Counted from the stretch's first letter, positions 48,700 through 60,150 are shown. The stretch: DNA of 64,000 nucleotides from Pythium myriotylum (GCA_023091665.1 JALJCQ010000001.1:1178001-1242000), one strand, 5' to 3'. The notes: generated from the sequence alone by a model not told the origin. Made by a program: numbers and translations.

Positions 48700-49545
48700 T
48701 CACCTGTAGCATCGCATAGTTATGCTCATGCGTTTTCCCACGCATTTCTTCATCTTCGGCACCGCGTGTTTGTGTGTCTTCTGCGTTGTCCCGCCCATAA
48801 CTATCAAGTCGCCATCATCCAACAAAAACTCCATTTTCTTCGGGTTGGGGGCAGTCGTATCTTTGCGAGGTGTCAAGATGAATCGTCTCGTAGCGCCGAG
48901 TGAAAGTGAGAAGATAGGCGAGTTGGGGTGCAGTTGACTCTCCGCGTCGGAGTGGGGGCCAATGTAGTGGTCGCCATTCTCAAACCAGTTGACGAGCATG
49001 CTCTTCAAGTACGTTTTGGACGTGCTGGGTGAAATCACGCATGCTCGGAGTAGTTCAGCCACGAGTTCGAGTTCCTGGGGAATTGGTTTCGCGACAAACG
49101 TTGCACCGGAAAAGCGGTAGTCAACGTCGCCGAACATCTGCTGGAAGCGTGGTGTCGGTACGTCCTTCCCGAACATCTTGATGGTATCGTGGTGAGTCGG
49201 GTGGAGCTCCCAGACTCGTCGGAACCACTCAGCATAGGCGATGCAGAGCTCTTGCTCACGGAAGCAGTGGGTGTAGACACGCCGGAACCACTTGGGGACG
49301 TAGTAAATCCAACTCGTGTGGTCTTCAGTAAGGTAAACCATGCGCGCGTCGCGAAACAACCTGTCGACATCAAGTGAGACCGAGACGCACCGAGCACTGT
49401 CTCGTGCGGCTGCGACAACATTGGCACTCGTGAACTCCTCTCGCACCCCAATGGACAAAGCGTTGTTCGGTGTCTTCGACTTCTTGCGCGGGGGAGCTGA
49501 GGGTGGAGCTGCTGAGTCGTCTTCGCTCGCTCGTTTGCAAGACAT
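48700..49545 (-). CDS. AlkB-like Fe(II)/2-oxoglutarate dioxygenase (copy A)
   Basis: 281 residues from ATG 49545 (MSCKRASEDD); further upstream in frame only GTG. The family oxidatively removes alkyl groups from DNA or RNA bases; some members act on proteins. The catalytic core is C-terminal: NWFENGDHYIGPHSD gives the HxD pair (His198, Asp200), GDLIVMGGTTQKTHKHAVPK gives the distal histidine (about His260), and RMSITMR gives the 2-oxoglutarate arginines (Arg272, Arg278). Layout follows ALKBH2/3. The usual RxNxTxR motif reads RxSxTxR here. The N-terminus is short, Lys/Arg-rich and possibly nuclear-targeting (PPRKKSK). Tandem with copy B, 212 nt apart. Confidence 0.85.
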   Translation of the reverse strand: MSCKRASEDDSAAPPSAPPRKKSKTPNNALSIGVREEFTSANVVAAARDSARCVSVSLDVDRLFRDARMVYLTEDHTSWIYYVPKWFRRVYTHCFREQELCIAYAEWFRRVWELHPTHHDTIKMFGKDVPTPRFQQMFGDVDYRFSGATFVAKPIPQELELVAELLRACVISPSTSKTYLKSMLVNWFENGDHYIGPHSDAESQLHPNSPIFSLSLGATRRFILTPRKDTTAPNPKKMEFLLDDGDLIVMGGTTQKTHKHAVPKMKKCVGKRMSITMRCYR

Positions 49546-49757
49546 GAGGAATGTTGAGGAATGATCAAAAGCACCAGAGCAGCGATTGCGCACGTCACAG
49601 ATTCGTTGTGTACCCCTTCATACGTACTTATTGAATAGTCCAACCGTTCTTTGTCACTCTTCCTGGGCTTGTTACCGCTCGAACGGCGAACTCGCTCCAA
49701 ACAAGGCGCGAAGGATAGAACTGAGCAAATCTCAAATCAAGGTACATCACGAGGGGA

Positions 49758-50612
49758 TCAAAGAGCTTCGTTGGCGAGCTGAGGCTGGGCGTCTCCCTTG
49801 TAGCAGCGCATGGTGATGCTCATGCGTCTGCCGGCACTCTTCTTCATGCGCGGCACTGCGTGCTTGTGGGTCTTCTGTGTCGTGCCGCCCATGACGACGA
49901 GGTCTCCATCGTCCAGCAAAAACTCCATCTTCTTCGGGTTGGGCGCGGCCGTGTCTTTGCGCGGAGTCATGATAAAGCGGCGAGAAGATCCCAACGAGAG
50001 CGAGAAGACCGGCGAGTTGAAGTGGAGGTGGCTCTCGTCGTCGGAGTGGGCGCCGATGCAGTGGTCGCCATTGGCGAACCAGTTGACCAGCATACTCTTG
50101 AGGTAAGTCTCTCCTGTCCGCGATGACACTACGAACGCGCGGAGCAGTTGTGCCACGAGCTCGAGCTCTGGCGGGATGGGCTTGGCGACAATCTCGGACC
50201 CCGAGACGCGATAGCTCACCCCGTACGTCTGCATGAACCGCGGGGTCTGCACGTCCTTGCCAAACATCTTGATCGTGTGGAAGTTCTTGGGGTGCAGCTC
50301 CCAGACGCGCTGGAACCAGTCGGCGTACGGCAGATGCAGCTCCTGCTCGGCAAGGCAGTGGTTGTAGATACGGCGAAACCACCTCGGGATGTAGTAGACC
50401 CAGCTTGCGCGGTCGTCGGTCAGGTAGATGACGCGCGCGTCGCGAAAGACCTTGTCCACGTCGATCGACACGGAGATGCAGCGCGCGCTGTCGCGCGAGG
50501 CCGCGACGAGGTGGTCGCTCGTGAACTCGACGCGCGACTCGACGGCCGCGCGCGCCTGCTTCTGCGTCGGCTGCTGGTCGTCGTCGCGCGCGCGCTTGCG
50601 TGGCGTCTCCAT
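49758..50612 (-). CDS. AlkB-like Fe(II)/2-oxoglutarate dioxygenase (copy B)
   Basis: 284 residues from ATG 50612 (METPRKRARDDD). The frame remains open to 50804, but that extension overlaps the promoter and start of copy C, and the M-x-x-(K/R)-R start matches copies A, C and D. Catalytic residues are all present: GAHSDDESHLH (HxD), GDLVVMGGTTQKTHKHAVPR (distal His), RMSITMR (arginines). It is closest to copy A (shared TPRKDTAAPNPKKMEFLLDDGD-type segment, DLPSEL-like N-terminal region absent). A basic nuclear-type signal is at the N-terminus. Divergent from copy C, with 151 bases between the two start codons, so they probably share one promoter. Confidence 0.85.
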   Translation of the reverse strand: METPRKRARDDDQQPTQKQARAAVESRVEFTSDHLVAASRDSARCISVSIDVDKVFRDARVIYLTDDRASWVYYIPRWFRRIYNHCLAEQELHLPYADWFQRVWELHPKNFHTIKMFGKDVQTPRFMQTYGVSYRVSGSEIVAKPIPPELELVAQLLRAFVVSSRTGETYLKSMLVNWFANGDHCIGAHSDDESHLHFNSPVFSLSLGSSRRFIMTPRKDTAAPNPKKMEFLLDDGDLVVMGGTTQKTHKHAVPRMKKSAGRRMSITMRCYKGDAQPQLANEAL

Positions 50613-50763
50613 GGCGAGTGAGCTGCTCAGAGGCTCGTCCCTCCCATGGTCCCAACTCGATCTGTCGTTGGCGCCAAAAACGATCATGCTGGGCTCAAAA
50701 CAAGGTAGGATCCGTATCTGTGACGTGTGAAGAACTCGTGAGAAGGTCATCAGGCTGGAAGGA
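50613..50763. promoter_or_regulatory. Compact bidirectional promoter between AlkB copies B and C
   Basis: Only 151 bases separate the divergent ATGs, so both transcripts must start within or very near this segment. No recognised element stands out. Confidence 0.45.
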
Positions 50764-51612
50764 ATGGGCCCGAAGAGAGCCTCCGAGCGAGAGGCGAGCG
50801 CCACGAAGCGGCGAAAGCAGAGCTCTCTAGAGGCCGCAGAGCCTTTCTGCCGTCAAGAGAGCATTCCGTACGAGTTCACGAGCGCGAGTACCAGTGCAGC
50901 AGCGCGGGCGTACGTCGAGAAGCTGCTTGCAAGACGCTGCTCTTCAGCGAACGCCGAACACGTTCTGGGCGGCGCGCAGGTGGTCCAATTGACCGAAGAC
51001 GGCGCTAGCTGGGTCTACCACGCTCCAGGGTGGTACAAGCGCGCTTTCGAGGCCCTCGATGGCACGCCGCGCGCTTACCGCGAATGGTTCGCAGAGTTGT
51101 GGGATCTCCACCCGAAGCACCACGACTCGATCAAGATGTTCGGCAAGGAGGTCCTCATGCCGCGTTTCCAGCAAGTTTACGGGCAGAGCTACCGATTCTC
51201 AGGTAGGTTGTTTGAAGCCAAGCCCTTTCCTGATCTTCTTGCCAAAGCACTTGAAGGGATGCAGCAGCTTGTTGTAAACCCTACCACTGGTGAGACTTAC
51301 GCCAAAGCCGGTCTGGTGAATTGGTATGAGCATGGAGATCACTACATGGGCCCGCACACCGATGACGAGAGCAACATCCACCGTAATTCGCCCGTATTTA
51401 CACTCTCTCTGGGGGCCACTCGCCGTTTCGTATTCACCTCGCGACCAAACTCAACAAACGCAGGTGGCGTCGCACGCAAAGAAATCCTACTCCACGACGG
51501 CGACCTACTCATCATGGGCGGCACAACGCAGAAAACCCACAAGCACGCGCTCCCAAAGATGAAGCAGTGCCGAGATAAACGAATTAGTATTACATTACGT
51601 TGCTTCAAGTAG
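50764..51612 (+). CDS. AlkB-like Fe(II)/2-oxoglutarate dioxygenase (copy C)
   Basis: 282 residues, ATG 50764 (MGPKRASEREASATKRRKQ, basic). Conserved DGASWVYHAPGWYKRAF, LWDLHPKHHDSIKMFGKE and FSGRLFEAKPFPDLL link it to the other copies. Catalytic set: NWYEHGDHYMGPHTDDES (HxD), GDLLIMGGTTQKTHKHALPK, RISITLR. HxD reads HTD rather than HSD. It lies tail to tail with copy D with 12 bases between stop codons. DNA or RNA demethylation is inferred from fold; substrate unknown. Confidence 0.85.
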   Translation: MGPKRASEREASATKRRKQSSLEAAEPFCRQESIPYEFTSASTSAAARAYVEKLLARRCSSANAEHVLGGAQVVQLTEDGASWVYHAPGWYKRAFEALDGTPRAYREWFAELWDLHPKHHDSIKMFGKEVLMPRFQQVYGQSYRFSGRLFEAKPFPDLLAKALEGMQQLVVNPTTGETYAKAGLVNWYEHGDHYMGPHTDDESNIHRNSPVFTLSLGATRRFVFTSRPNSTNAGGVARKEILLHDGDLLIMGGTTQKTHKHALPKMKQCRDKRISITLRCFK

Positions 51613-51624
51613 AGTTACCAAAGA

Positions 51625-52431
51625 TCATTTGAAACATCGTAGAGTCACATTTACACGTCTGTCACCGCATCGCTTCATCCTTGGTAGTGCATGCTTGTGA
51701 GTTTTTTGCGTTGTGCCGCCCATGATAAGCAAGTCCCCATCTCCAAGTTCCAACTCAATCTTCCCCGATGTATCACGACCACGCGGCGCGAAGACAAAGC
51801 GACGCACAGCATGGCCCAGTGTGAGGGAGAATATCGGCGAACCGTCCTGAATATTGACACCTTCATCCGAGTGGGGCCCCATGTAGTGCTCTCCATCTGC
51901 GTACCAGTTAAGCAGGCCGGCAGCAAGACGAGTCTCACGTGTTGAAGGGTCCACTAGCATTGACTGGATTATTGAGACGGCGTGCTGCAGCAAATCGGGG
52001 AATGGCTTTGCCGGAAATGTTGCACCAGAGAACCGGTGCGTCACGCCATACGCCTGCTGGTACCGAGGGGTCTTGATCTCTTTGCCGAAGAGCTTGATCG
52101 TCCCACACTCCGTCGGATGAAGTGCCCACACACCATCGAACCAGTGGCAATATGCCAGCTTGTCTCCATTGCCCTCCCAATTCTCGTACATGTGCCGGTA
52201 CCACTTGGGTACGTAGTAGACCCAGCTCGCACCATCATCTGTTAGCGAGATCTCTTGCGCGACCGTCAGAGCCTGCTTTGAAGACGTGCATCGCTCCACC
52301 GCTGCAACCAGCGACGACCGTTGGAACTCCGTCGGAGAGCGAAGTTCATGCATCACGCTGCGACGTTTGGTCTTCGCGGGACGAGGAAACGATGCGATCG
52401 TGGCCTGGTGTCCTGCGTCTCGCTTAGTCAT
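51625..52431 (-). CDS. AlkB-like Fe(II)/2-oxoglutarate dioxygenase (copy D)
   Basis: 268 residues from ATG 52431 (MTKRDAGHQ), chosen by likeness to the other N-termini; an in-frame ATG at 52488 would add 19 residues. Catalytic set: NWYADGEHYMGPHSDEG (HxD), GDLLIMGGTTQKTHKHALPR, RVNVTLR. Alone among the four it keeps the Asn of the classical RxNxTxR motif, which suggests it is nearest to the ancestral activity. Other shared blocks: DDGASWVYYVPKWYRHMY, WALHPTECGTIKLFGKE, RFSGATFPAKPFPDLL. Confidence 0.85.
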   Translation of the reverse strand: MTKRDAGHQATIASFPRPAKTKRRSVMHELRSPTEFQRSSLVAAVERCTSSKQALTVAQEISLTDDGASWVYYVPKWYRHMYENWEGNGDKLAYCHWFDGVWALHPTECGTIKLFGKEIKTPRYQQAYGVTHRFSGATFPAKPFPDLLQHAVSIIQSMLVDPSTRETRLAAGLLNWYADGEHYMGPHSDEGVNIQDGSPIFSLTLGHAVRRFVFAPRGRDTSGKIELELGDGDLLIMGGTTQKTHKHALPRMKRCGDRRVNVTLRCFK

Positions 52432-52635
52432 AGTTTTCAGACTGCTCGAAGAATTCGTCAACAACCACAATGCACGATAACACCTCATTTGGTCACAATC
52501 ATATCAAGTTCACCTTGTTATGGAATCTGAGATCTAAGTTTTCGCGCGACGAGATCCGATCAGTGACACGACTGGCGCGGAAAAGCGAAGTCTCAGGTGA
52601 GAACGTATCGAAGGAGTCTTCTTGGCGGGCCTCAC

Positions 52636-54306
52636 TCAGCTCGTGGTGCCACTAGAGCCCGCGGTGTGTCGTAAATGCACCACTGAGGAGATAATCGCGG
52701 CTAGAGCACCGACGAAACCAATCGCGATGCTCAAGCACGGCACGAAGTGGTCGGCGCACCAACTGCTAGGCGTCGAGAGCTTGAGCTGGCATGCGGCAGG
52801 GAGGATAAAGCAAAGTGTGATGCCTGCTAGACCCCCCGAGAGTGAAAGCACGGTGGCGATGTCGCTTACGATGAAGATCGGCACCTGCGCCAACACGGCG
52901 AGAGCCATCGCCACGAGCAGATTCGACGTCCACGGCGACTCGTGCTCCTCGTAGTGCAAGTGATCGCTTACAGCAGTACTCTCTGTATTCTGCGATGCGA
53001 AGAGAACGTCTTGCTTCTCCTCCTTAACATGATTTCTCGGACGACATAGAAACTGCACTGTGTGACGCGACACAATCAGCTTGTGGAAGACGTCAGTTAA
53101 GTTAACCGAGTCATCAGACCTTGTTCATGCTTTCCTCACCTCGTACGAGACACATGTGACAGCGGAAAACGGCAAGACTGTCCAGAAGAGCAACCCGAGA
53201 CGGTTATTGGCGAAATTGTAGTTGTGGAGAACGTCCTCCTTTGTCGCTCCGACGAATGAAACGTATCCTCCGATCCCAACGCAGAGCCCAACAACAAGCG
53301 AACCCAGAGTTGCTACTAGCGAGAGTCTCCTGAACAATCTTGGACAACGGTCATGCATGGCGTAAAATGTATGGAAGCTGTGGTGCTGACTTGCCATGGT
53401 CATAGTAACAATTGCGAATGACTGGCAGACAGTTGAGGGGACGTGAAGGTAGTCACGATTATACCCCTGAGATGCACTTGTGATAATGTTTTCATGCTCT
53501 CCTTTTGCTTTAACTACCGCACCGAATGCGGCAGCAGCAGCAGCTGCACAAACGATTGCGGGAGACAAACGCATTCGAGCGTACGAGTTTGAGTACAGGC
53601 AGTAAGGTATCACGACCAGCAAAGTCTACATATCAAGCACGACCGAAGTATCAGTAACCACGGGTGAATACGGAAACACAAAGTATAAACTCACAACCGC
53701 CTCCGCGAACCAGTGTCGATCAGCCAAAAGGGCGAGGAGGGGTGACACTCGCGTGCCAGGAGTTACAATCGGTCGGCCTGCACTGTCAAAGTCCATTTTG
53801 AACCAGCGCCCAAGCACAATAGGGATATCTTGGAAGATGATGACCAAGTAGGCGATCGTGAGACCAAGCGACGTGCCGATTTGCGTCACGCCAACGGCAA
53901 ACCCGCCAACAGGGCCAAACGCAAGCTTGGCGAGCCCTTGGAACGAGTAAATGCCTTGCTCGATTCCTAACTCGATTAGTCGGGTTCGAGTCACATGCGA
54001 TATCAAGCTGACGAAGAGAACGATGAAGATGGTCATGACGAAGCCGCCTTGGAGCACTGCGAACGGGAGTGCGGCTGCCATAGCTCCGACTGATGTTGTG
54101 ATCATCGTCAGAACTAGGCGAAGCGACGACGAGTGACCTGGAGCTAGCTTGTCCAGCGGTAGAAACTCTCGCGGTGATGAGAGCAAGTCATCCTCAACAT
54201 GGCGCGCTCCTTTGCCATCGTGAATGTCATATGGGGAAGCTTTGTCAGTTGACGAGACCGGCTCATACGAGCGGTTCTTCCGGTGTTTTCTCGCTGTCTT
54301 ACCCAT
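52636..54306 (-). CDS. AAAP-family amino acid transporter
   Basis: Exons 53695-54306, 53140-53625 and 52636-53079 (introns of 69 and 60 nt, GTGAGT...TGTAG and GTGAGG...CACAAG, both phase 0) give 513 residues. The polar N-terminus (about 60 residues) is followed by about 11 transmembrane helices. The first carries the family hallmark (SLRLVLTMITTSVGAMAAALPFAVLQGG). Further helices include FAVGVTQIGTSLGLTIAYLVIIF, QSFAIVTMTMASQHHSFHTF and IGFVGALAAIISSVV. The auxin/amino acid permease family moves amino acids with protons across the plasma or vacuolar membrane. The intron positions keep the frame and remove an in-frame TAG and TGA. Substrate is unknown. Confidence 0.85.
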
Positions 54307-54538
54307 GCTCGCTCAAGGTCGATTGAGCTCGACGGCACGTCCCAGGAGCCTCCGTTGAGGCGATCTTTGGGGACTGTCGCGGCCCTTGACGCAGCCTTCG
54401 TAGCCGCATGTTGTCGAGCGGATCTTTTCGACCCCTGGAGAGTCGCGGAAGGGCAAGTTGCACCATTTGGGAAGCACGTTGCAGAATGACGACCCTTGGA
54501 ACTTCATTTACTTTAATTCAAATCACGTTGTGACAATC

Positions 54539-57500
54539 TTACAGTTCGGTGAGAATGCTTTGTGGAGGCACTTCGTGTGGTGCTTCCTTGCCGCCCTTTG
54601 CCACATCTCGTCTATGTCGTCGCTTCTCAGATTTCCGACGACTCTTTTGGTCGCCGTCTTCTTCGTGTCCTTCCTCCGTCTTCTTGTGGTGTTTCTTCTT
54701 CTTCTTGACCTTGCTTCCGTCAAAATTCTCATCGCCGAGTTCGCAGCCATTTTCAACGGAAGTGCTTGAACTCGAGCCAGTTGCAGGGGAAGCTACTATA
54801 CGGCTGCTGCTTAGCTTGCCCAGGGTTCTAGCACTGCTTGCCTGCTTCTTGAGTTTCTCTCGCTGAGCTTGTCTCTGCTTCAACTGTAGCTTCTTCTTGC
54901 GATCTCTTTCTTCTTCTTGCATGCGTTGCCAGTCATCTTGGAACTGCGCCGAATCAGCGATTGGTGGTGCTTCCCCATCGTCAATAGATGAGGCAAACGA
55001 CATGGTGCCCCCAACGGTATCTCGTTCGACACTTATATCAGATTCCGACTCCAAGATTTCCATCTCGTCTTGGGTGATCGCATCTTGTCTATCAGGACGG
55101 ATAATCGCTCCATCTTCGTGTTCGCTGACTTGCTCTCGATCATGATCGAATGGAAGTATCGAGTCGAGTTTGTTGCTAGGCAACACAGTAATCTCCTTTT
55201 GTGCTGAGCTCGCTCGGTTCTTTGGTTTGATTTCAAAATTGAAAGATTCGTCTTCGTCGGACATCGATTTTCTCCAATCTTCGTCACTGCCACTAGCGCC
55301 GAGCTGCTCAATTCCTCCGTCACTGAGTAAATCGTCGAGATCCAAGCTTGGAGACTTGTCGAGTGCATCTAATGGCGAAGAATCCAACAAGTCGTCCCGA
55401 AATCTCAGCGCCTTCAATCGATTACCAACTGATTCAACATCCATCCCCCATCCCGGTGCACTTGAGTCTTTAAGATCGCCAAGCTTCTTATCGAAATCTT
55501 TCGACGATGACTTCACTTCAGCTTCTTCGTCAGATAATGCGAGTGGATCGAACTCGTGGTTGCCTTTCACGAAGCTTTGTAAGGAAGAATGTTCATACGC
55601 TGTTTCCGCTGTGCTATCACCACCTTCCACGTGCTCAGGGCGCTCTGCCACAATCTCCTCATACAACGAGCTCCTGAGGAGGCTTGCGGGGTCAACAACA
55701 ACCTCAGTCGTAATTTCATATGCTTCCGCGATCGATGCATCTCTGCTGGAAGACATACTATCCCTTATGACGGAGTTGCGATCTGCTGCGATCGTTTCAA
55801 CAGGTTTTACACCCTTTTCGAATACGATGGCACTTGAATCAACAACGCCTCCATGAGATGGGATCGGTTGAATATCAACACTGGCTGAACTCATCAGAGT
55901 AGGAACTCTCGAAGGCGCAGCGAGCTCTTCTGTTTCAGAGGAGTCTGGAGAAAATAATGATCCACTGGACTTCACCTCTCTGGTACGAGTCAATCTACGA
56001 GCCCGAAGATTTTTTAGAGTTGAAGTGAACTCTTCATCAGAAGATATCGTAGAGACATCAGCTGAATCACTCGCAGCGCTGAGCTTGACATTGATTCGAC
56101 CTTCTTGGCTGTTTCCTCTCTCCAAATTCCTCATACCCTTAGGGCTCTTGGCGTCATTCTCTGATTCAGAAGTTTGTTCCAAACCCCGGCTAGTTGGGGC
56201 TGAGGTGGTCGCGTGTGATGGCACGGATGTTGCATACAGTTCCCCCATATCTTGCTCTGTATCTGAGTCAAACAAGGAGTCGATAGCGTCTTTTTTAGAT
56301 TTCTGCTTTGATGCTTGGCGATGGAGCTGAGGGTAATCAAAGCCCTTAGCAGTTGATCGTCCTGTGCTATCGTCCCCGATTTGCGGGCTCGGCGAGTTAA
56401 GATTGTTAGCTTTCCCCGGACGACTAAATCGGCTGGAATCTGGAAAATCATCTTGAGTATCATGATCCCAAGGCCTATCCCTCTCGCTATCCGGGTCTGA
56501 AAGGTGCTGATCGCCATACTTGACTGAACTTCGTTTACGTCGTGAACTAGGCTTCACAACGTCATCATCACTATCATTAGGCGAACCAGGATGTTTTTGG
56601 CCAATTCGAAAAAGTGCTTCGTAGTTGTTCGTCGAGAGAACACCTTTGCGGTCGCTAGGTTCGTCCTCGTCTTCGAAGAGACCAGCGAATGAATCTTTGC
56701 GGCGGCGTCGAATTTTCTGCCGATTTGTGTCTGGGTGAGAGGTGCGTCGACGTGAAGAACGTGAATACTTTGCTCCCATCTTCTTCACAGGAGGGTTCTT
56801 CTCTTCTTCACTGCTGTCGTTGTCAAATATACTTTCCTTGCGTGGACCAGTCGATACACCACTCCTTCTTTGGCGGAGTAGCTGTTTCAAGGCTTCTAGT
56901 TCACCAGCCAACGTCGAAATTTTGTCTGCGATGATACCATCAATCTCGTCGGACACACCGTCGCGGAGTGCTTCCGACGCATCCGCACTACTATTAAGTG
57001 TCGCTTGGTCGTAACGACCTTGAGAGGGCGCTTGATTAGGTTCACTACGTAGCAGAGACTTAGCGGAGGAGCCTGTAGTACTTGTTTGACGAAAGGATTG
57101 AGAGGTTTTGGCAGCGTTTGTTGGGACGTATGTCCCACTCGTAGAATCAAAGACGTACTCAGTTTGTTTCTCGAAGTCAGCGAAGTAATCGTCCACAGAA
57201 TCGCGTTGCCGCTCCGTTCTTCGGCCCAAGGTCGTTGACGAGGGTTTAAGATCGTCCATAATGGTCCGATTCGGCTCATCATTGCTTGTAGAATCGAAAC
57301 CCACCGATGACTCGTCAGCATGACCTGTATCCCCAAGCGTTTGTGGAGAGTCGTAGTATCCGGAGACTCGAGTTGACATAAAGGAATTTGGAGTAGCATA
57401 CGACGGTACATCTGTCACCCCTCGATAGCTGCTAACCGCACTCCATGGCGTTCGTGTGGGAGAGCGGGGTTTACTGGTATTTTCTCGTTCACCGAGTGGC

Positions 57501-59801
57501 AATCCCAGGTTCAACGCAATGTCATCATTAGGATCTTCTTGACGAGGACGGTCAAATCTGTCCACTCCAACTGCCGAGCGACTTCCATCAGGAACTGTAG
57601 CCCACGAGCGTGTGGGCACTGCAGCAGGTGTAGAAACAGGCTGACGGGAACCTTTTTTCGGCGAATTGAAGAGGTCATCAAAAGTGTCACGACGCGATCG
57701 GTTCGACCTCCGACTCTTTTTCTTCTCATCTTTCAGTTGAGAAGACCGGTCAATTTCGTTTACTGACGCCCGAATCAACATGTCCGAGTTCTCCATGGGT
57801 GCCTGAGCTGTGGGTATTGAATAGCCTCCCATGGTATGTCGAAAAGAGGCAGTTGAAGAAGCACCTTTCGATTCCGCCATGATACTTCCGACGTCTGCAA
57901 TCGTGTATCTATCGTTCAATACTTCTTCGTGCTCAAGCCTTCGCACAGTTTCGTCGCTTGTGTTCTTTTTATCGTAATGATCGAATATGGGGGCTGGAAT
58001 CAAGTCGGGTCGGGGCATCTGTGCTGGAGGATGATTCTCGATTGAGCCATCATCGACTGCTAGATGCTTGTTACTTGAGTCTGCTGGAGGCACACTTTCC
58101 GCTGGGGTAGTAATTGCTTGGGTGGGAGCCGAAATCGGTGGATCTCGGTTCTTCGTCTTCGATATTCCGAAGAGGCGCTTTATTGCGCCCGCAAAACCTC
58201 TCTTTCGAGGTGGTGAATTGTCACGTTTATCGACAACAGCAGGTGCTATCGGCGTACTCATATCAGGAGCGTCGATGAGAGTTCCCGAGCTTCCGTCGCT
58301 CACAGCGGCCAGAGTTGAAGGACGAGGCATTTGTGCGGGGTTGCTGTATGCTGGTGTGGAGCTGCGAACATTGTGTCTATCAATCACGACACTGTCGTAG
58401 AATCCTGGAGCCTCATCAACCACAATTTGGTCTGCATCATCGTTATAGAACGTGCGTTCTGCCGTTCTGCTGCTGCGAGGGGCGACAACTACAGCCGCTT
58501 GAAATGTGTGTGCAGCAGTGACATACGAAGCTGGTGTACTTGAAGAATTGAGCTCGTCAACCGTCATCCGTAGAGCTGATGTGCCACTTGTGGTGCGGAG
58601 CGAACTCACATGTGCGCTTTGTGCGAAATCATTCGACACGACCGCGCCTTCTAAAGGTCTTGGCATCGAGAACACATCACGGTCGTCCGAAGCATCGTCG
58701 CTTGGGTTGCCGTTCGTGAAATGGACATCAAAGAGTGAGTCTGGTGGTTTCACAATCCGAGGTCGTGCGTAGGAATTTCTATCTGTTGACGCCGGATGGA
58801 TGTGATCGTTCTTGGCAGCACCACGACTTCGTTGCCCCCCACCCCCACCATCATCCAAAGGTTCAGAAAACCATGTATCATCACTTGTGTCAAATAGCTC
58901 GTTGGTATGTTCTTGTGGTAACACGCTATTCGGTTTGTCTCTCCGCGATGACGGCGTCGGGTTGCTGAGCACAGTCGCATCTTGGCTACGATTCCTATCT
59001 CTAGACTTGTATCCCCCGGCAGTGCTTTTGCGATGACCTACCATATCTTGACGACCGATATAGTTTGGCGTTGCCATTTCGGCGTCTGACGTCGACGTAC
59101 GTCCGGCTATGGTGTGGTGTGCTACACCATTCGCCAAATCCACACTGCAAAATGAACACACGCGATGCTTGGCACGAGAAGACGAGAGTCGGCGGAATGA
59201 TGAACAGTCGGAGCAAATCACGCGGCCGCAGTGGCTACCCAACAAGAATGGTGAGAAAGTTGCCTGGAGTGCGCGTTAGAGAGCTTTTCGACTACGCACC
59301 GACAGTGGTGCTTTCTTTTCAATAAAGAGAACTCGTTTGAGCATACGAAACACGCCGACACATCATCGTCATTCTCCCACTCGACCTCGAACCGCTCTTG
59401 GCTGCGTCTGCGACGCATCTTCTTGTGCCTCTTCTGCGTGCGCTCGGAGGAATGTGGCCGTGGCGTCACAGTGGAGACACTCATGAGACCGCCGTCCGTC
59501 GACCTGGACGCGAAGCTCGCGACGCTGGACGCCGGCGTGTCGGGGTACGCGGGCGACGGCGCCTCGTGAACCGGAGGCCTCCGCGACTGACTCGGTTCTG
59601 GCTTTCCTGTCTGAGACGGACGGGCAGACCGTGCACCGTTTCCGTAGATATCGTCGAACTCGCCGTCGTCCTGTGCACGCAAACGGCCACGTGTCAGCAC
59701 GAGAGCGCCGTGCGCAAGAGCCCCTTTCCACGCTCCGTCGAGCCGCGGCCGCGGAGCGATGCCGGGCGCCGCCATACCTCGGCGAAGAACGGGTCGTCCA
59801 T
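54539..59801 (-). CDS. Giant disordered FYVE-finger protein
   Basis: Exons 59778-59801 (24 nt), 59300-59670 and 54539-59234, with introns of 107 nt (GTATGG...GCACAG) and 65 nt (GTGCGT...GGGTAG), give 1,696 residues. The second intron splits the FYVE finger: exon 2 ends ...KRKHHCR and exon 3 begins HCGRVICSDCSSFRR. Together they restore the W-x-x-D, RKHHCR and RVC/CxxC signatures of a PI3P-binding endosomal FYVE domain (about residues 110-175). The remaining 1,500 residues are Ser/Asp/Arg-rich and low in structure, with repeated motifs of the type DxFDDLF (DTFDDLFNSP, DSFAGLFEDE, DAIDSLFDSD). A C-terminal coiled coil (WQRMQEEERDRKKKLQLKQR) and a Lys/His-rich end follow. An upstream ATG at 59876 is an alternative start. 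Likely an endosomal scaffold. Confidence 0.8.
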
Positions 59802-60150
59802 CGTCCCCTCTTTCTCCCGGATCGAGTCGGGCCGATTTCCGCCGTGCTGAGACAACGAGTTCAAGATGCACAACATCTGGAGCGTTCCAGATGGGATCCC
59901 AGATCCCGTAGTGGCGCCGTCACACAGCTGGCCGGCCCATCCCGCTTGCTGATCAGACCCTCGCTTGAGTGAATTTCTCTATGGGGTTGTCTAAGCGCGA
60001 TAGTGACATTCCCCATCGCCCTTGCTGAACGGAAGCGGCGGGCACGCGCGAGGGATGCGGCGATAAGCGGGCCGCGGCTAGAACTGTCTCATTGCCCGCG
60101 ACTTGCTCCGTGCGACGCGCTCGACTCGCGCGAAACCGCCAGCTTTGGTC
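59802..60150. promoter_or_regulatory. Divergent promoter, FYVE scaffold / TKL kinase
   Basis: About 350 bases between divergent start codons. GC-rich and open in several frames by chance. No motif recognised. Confidence 0.4.

Noticed and set aside
50613..50804. N-terminal extension of AlkB copy B
   Set aside because: It would overlap the start of divergent copy C, and the other copies begin at the equivalent of METPRKR.
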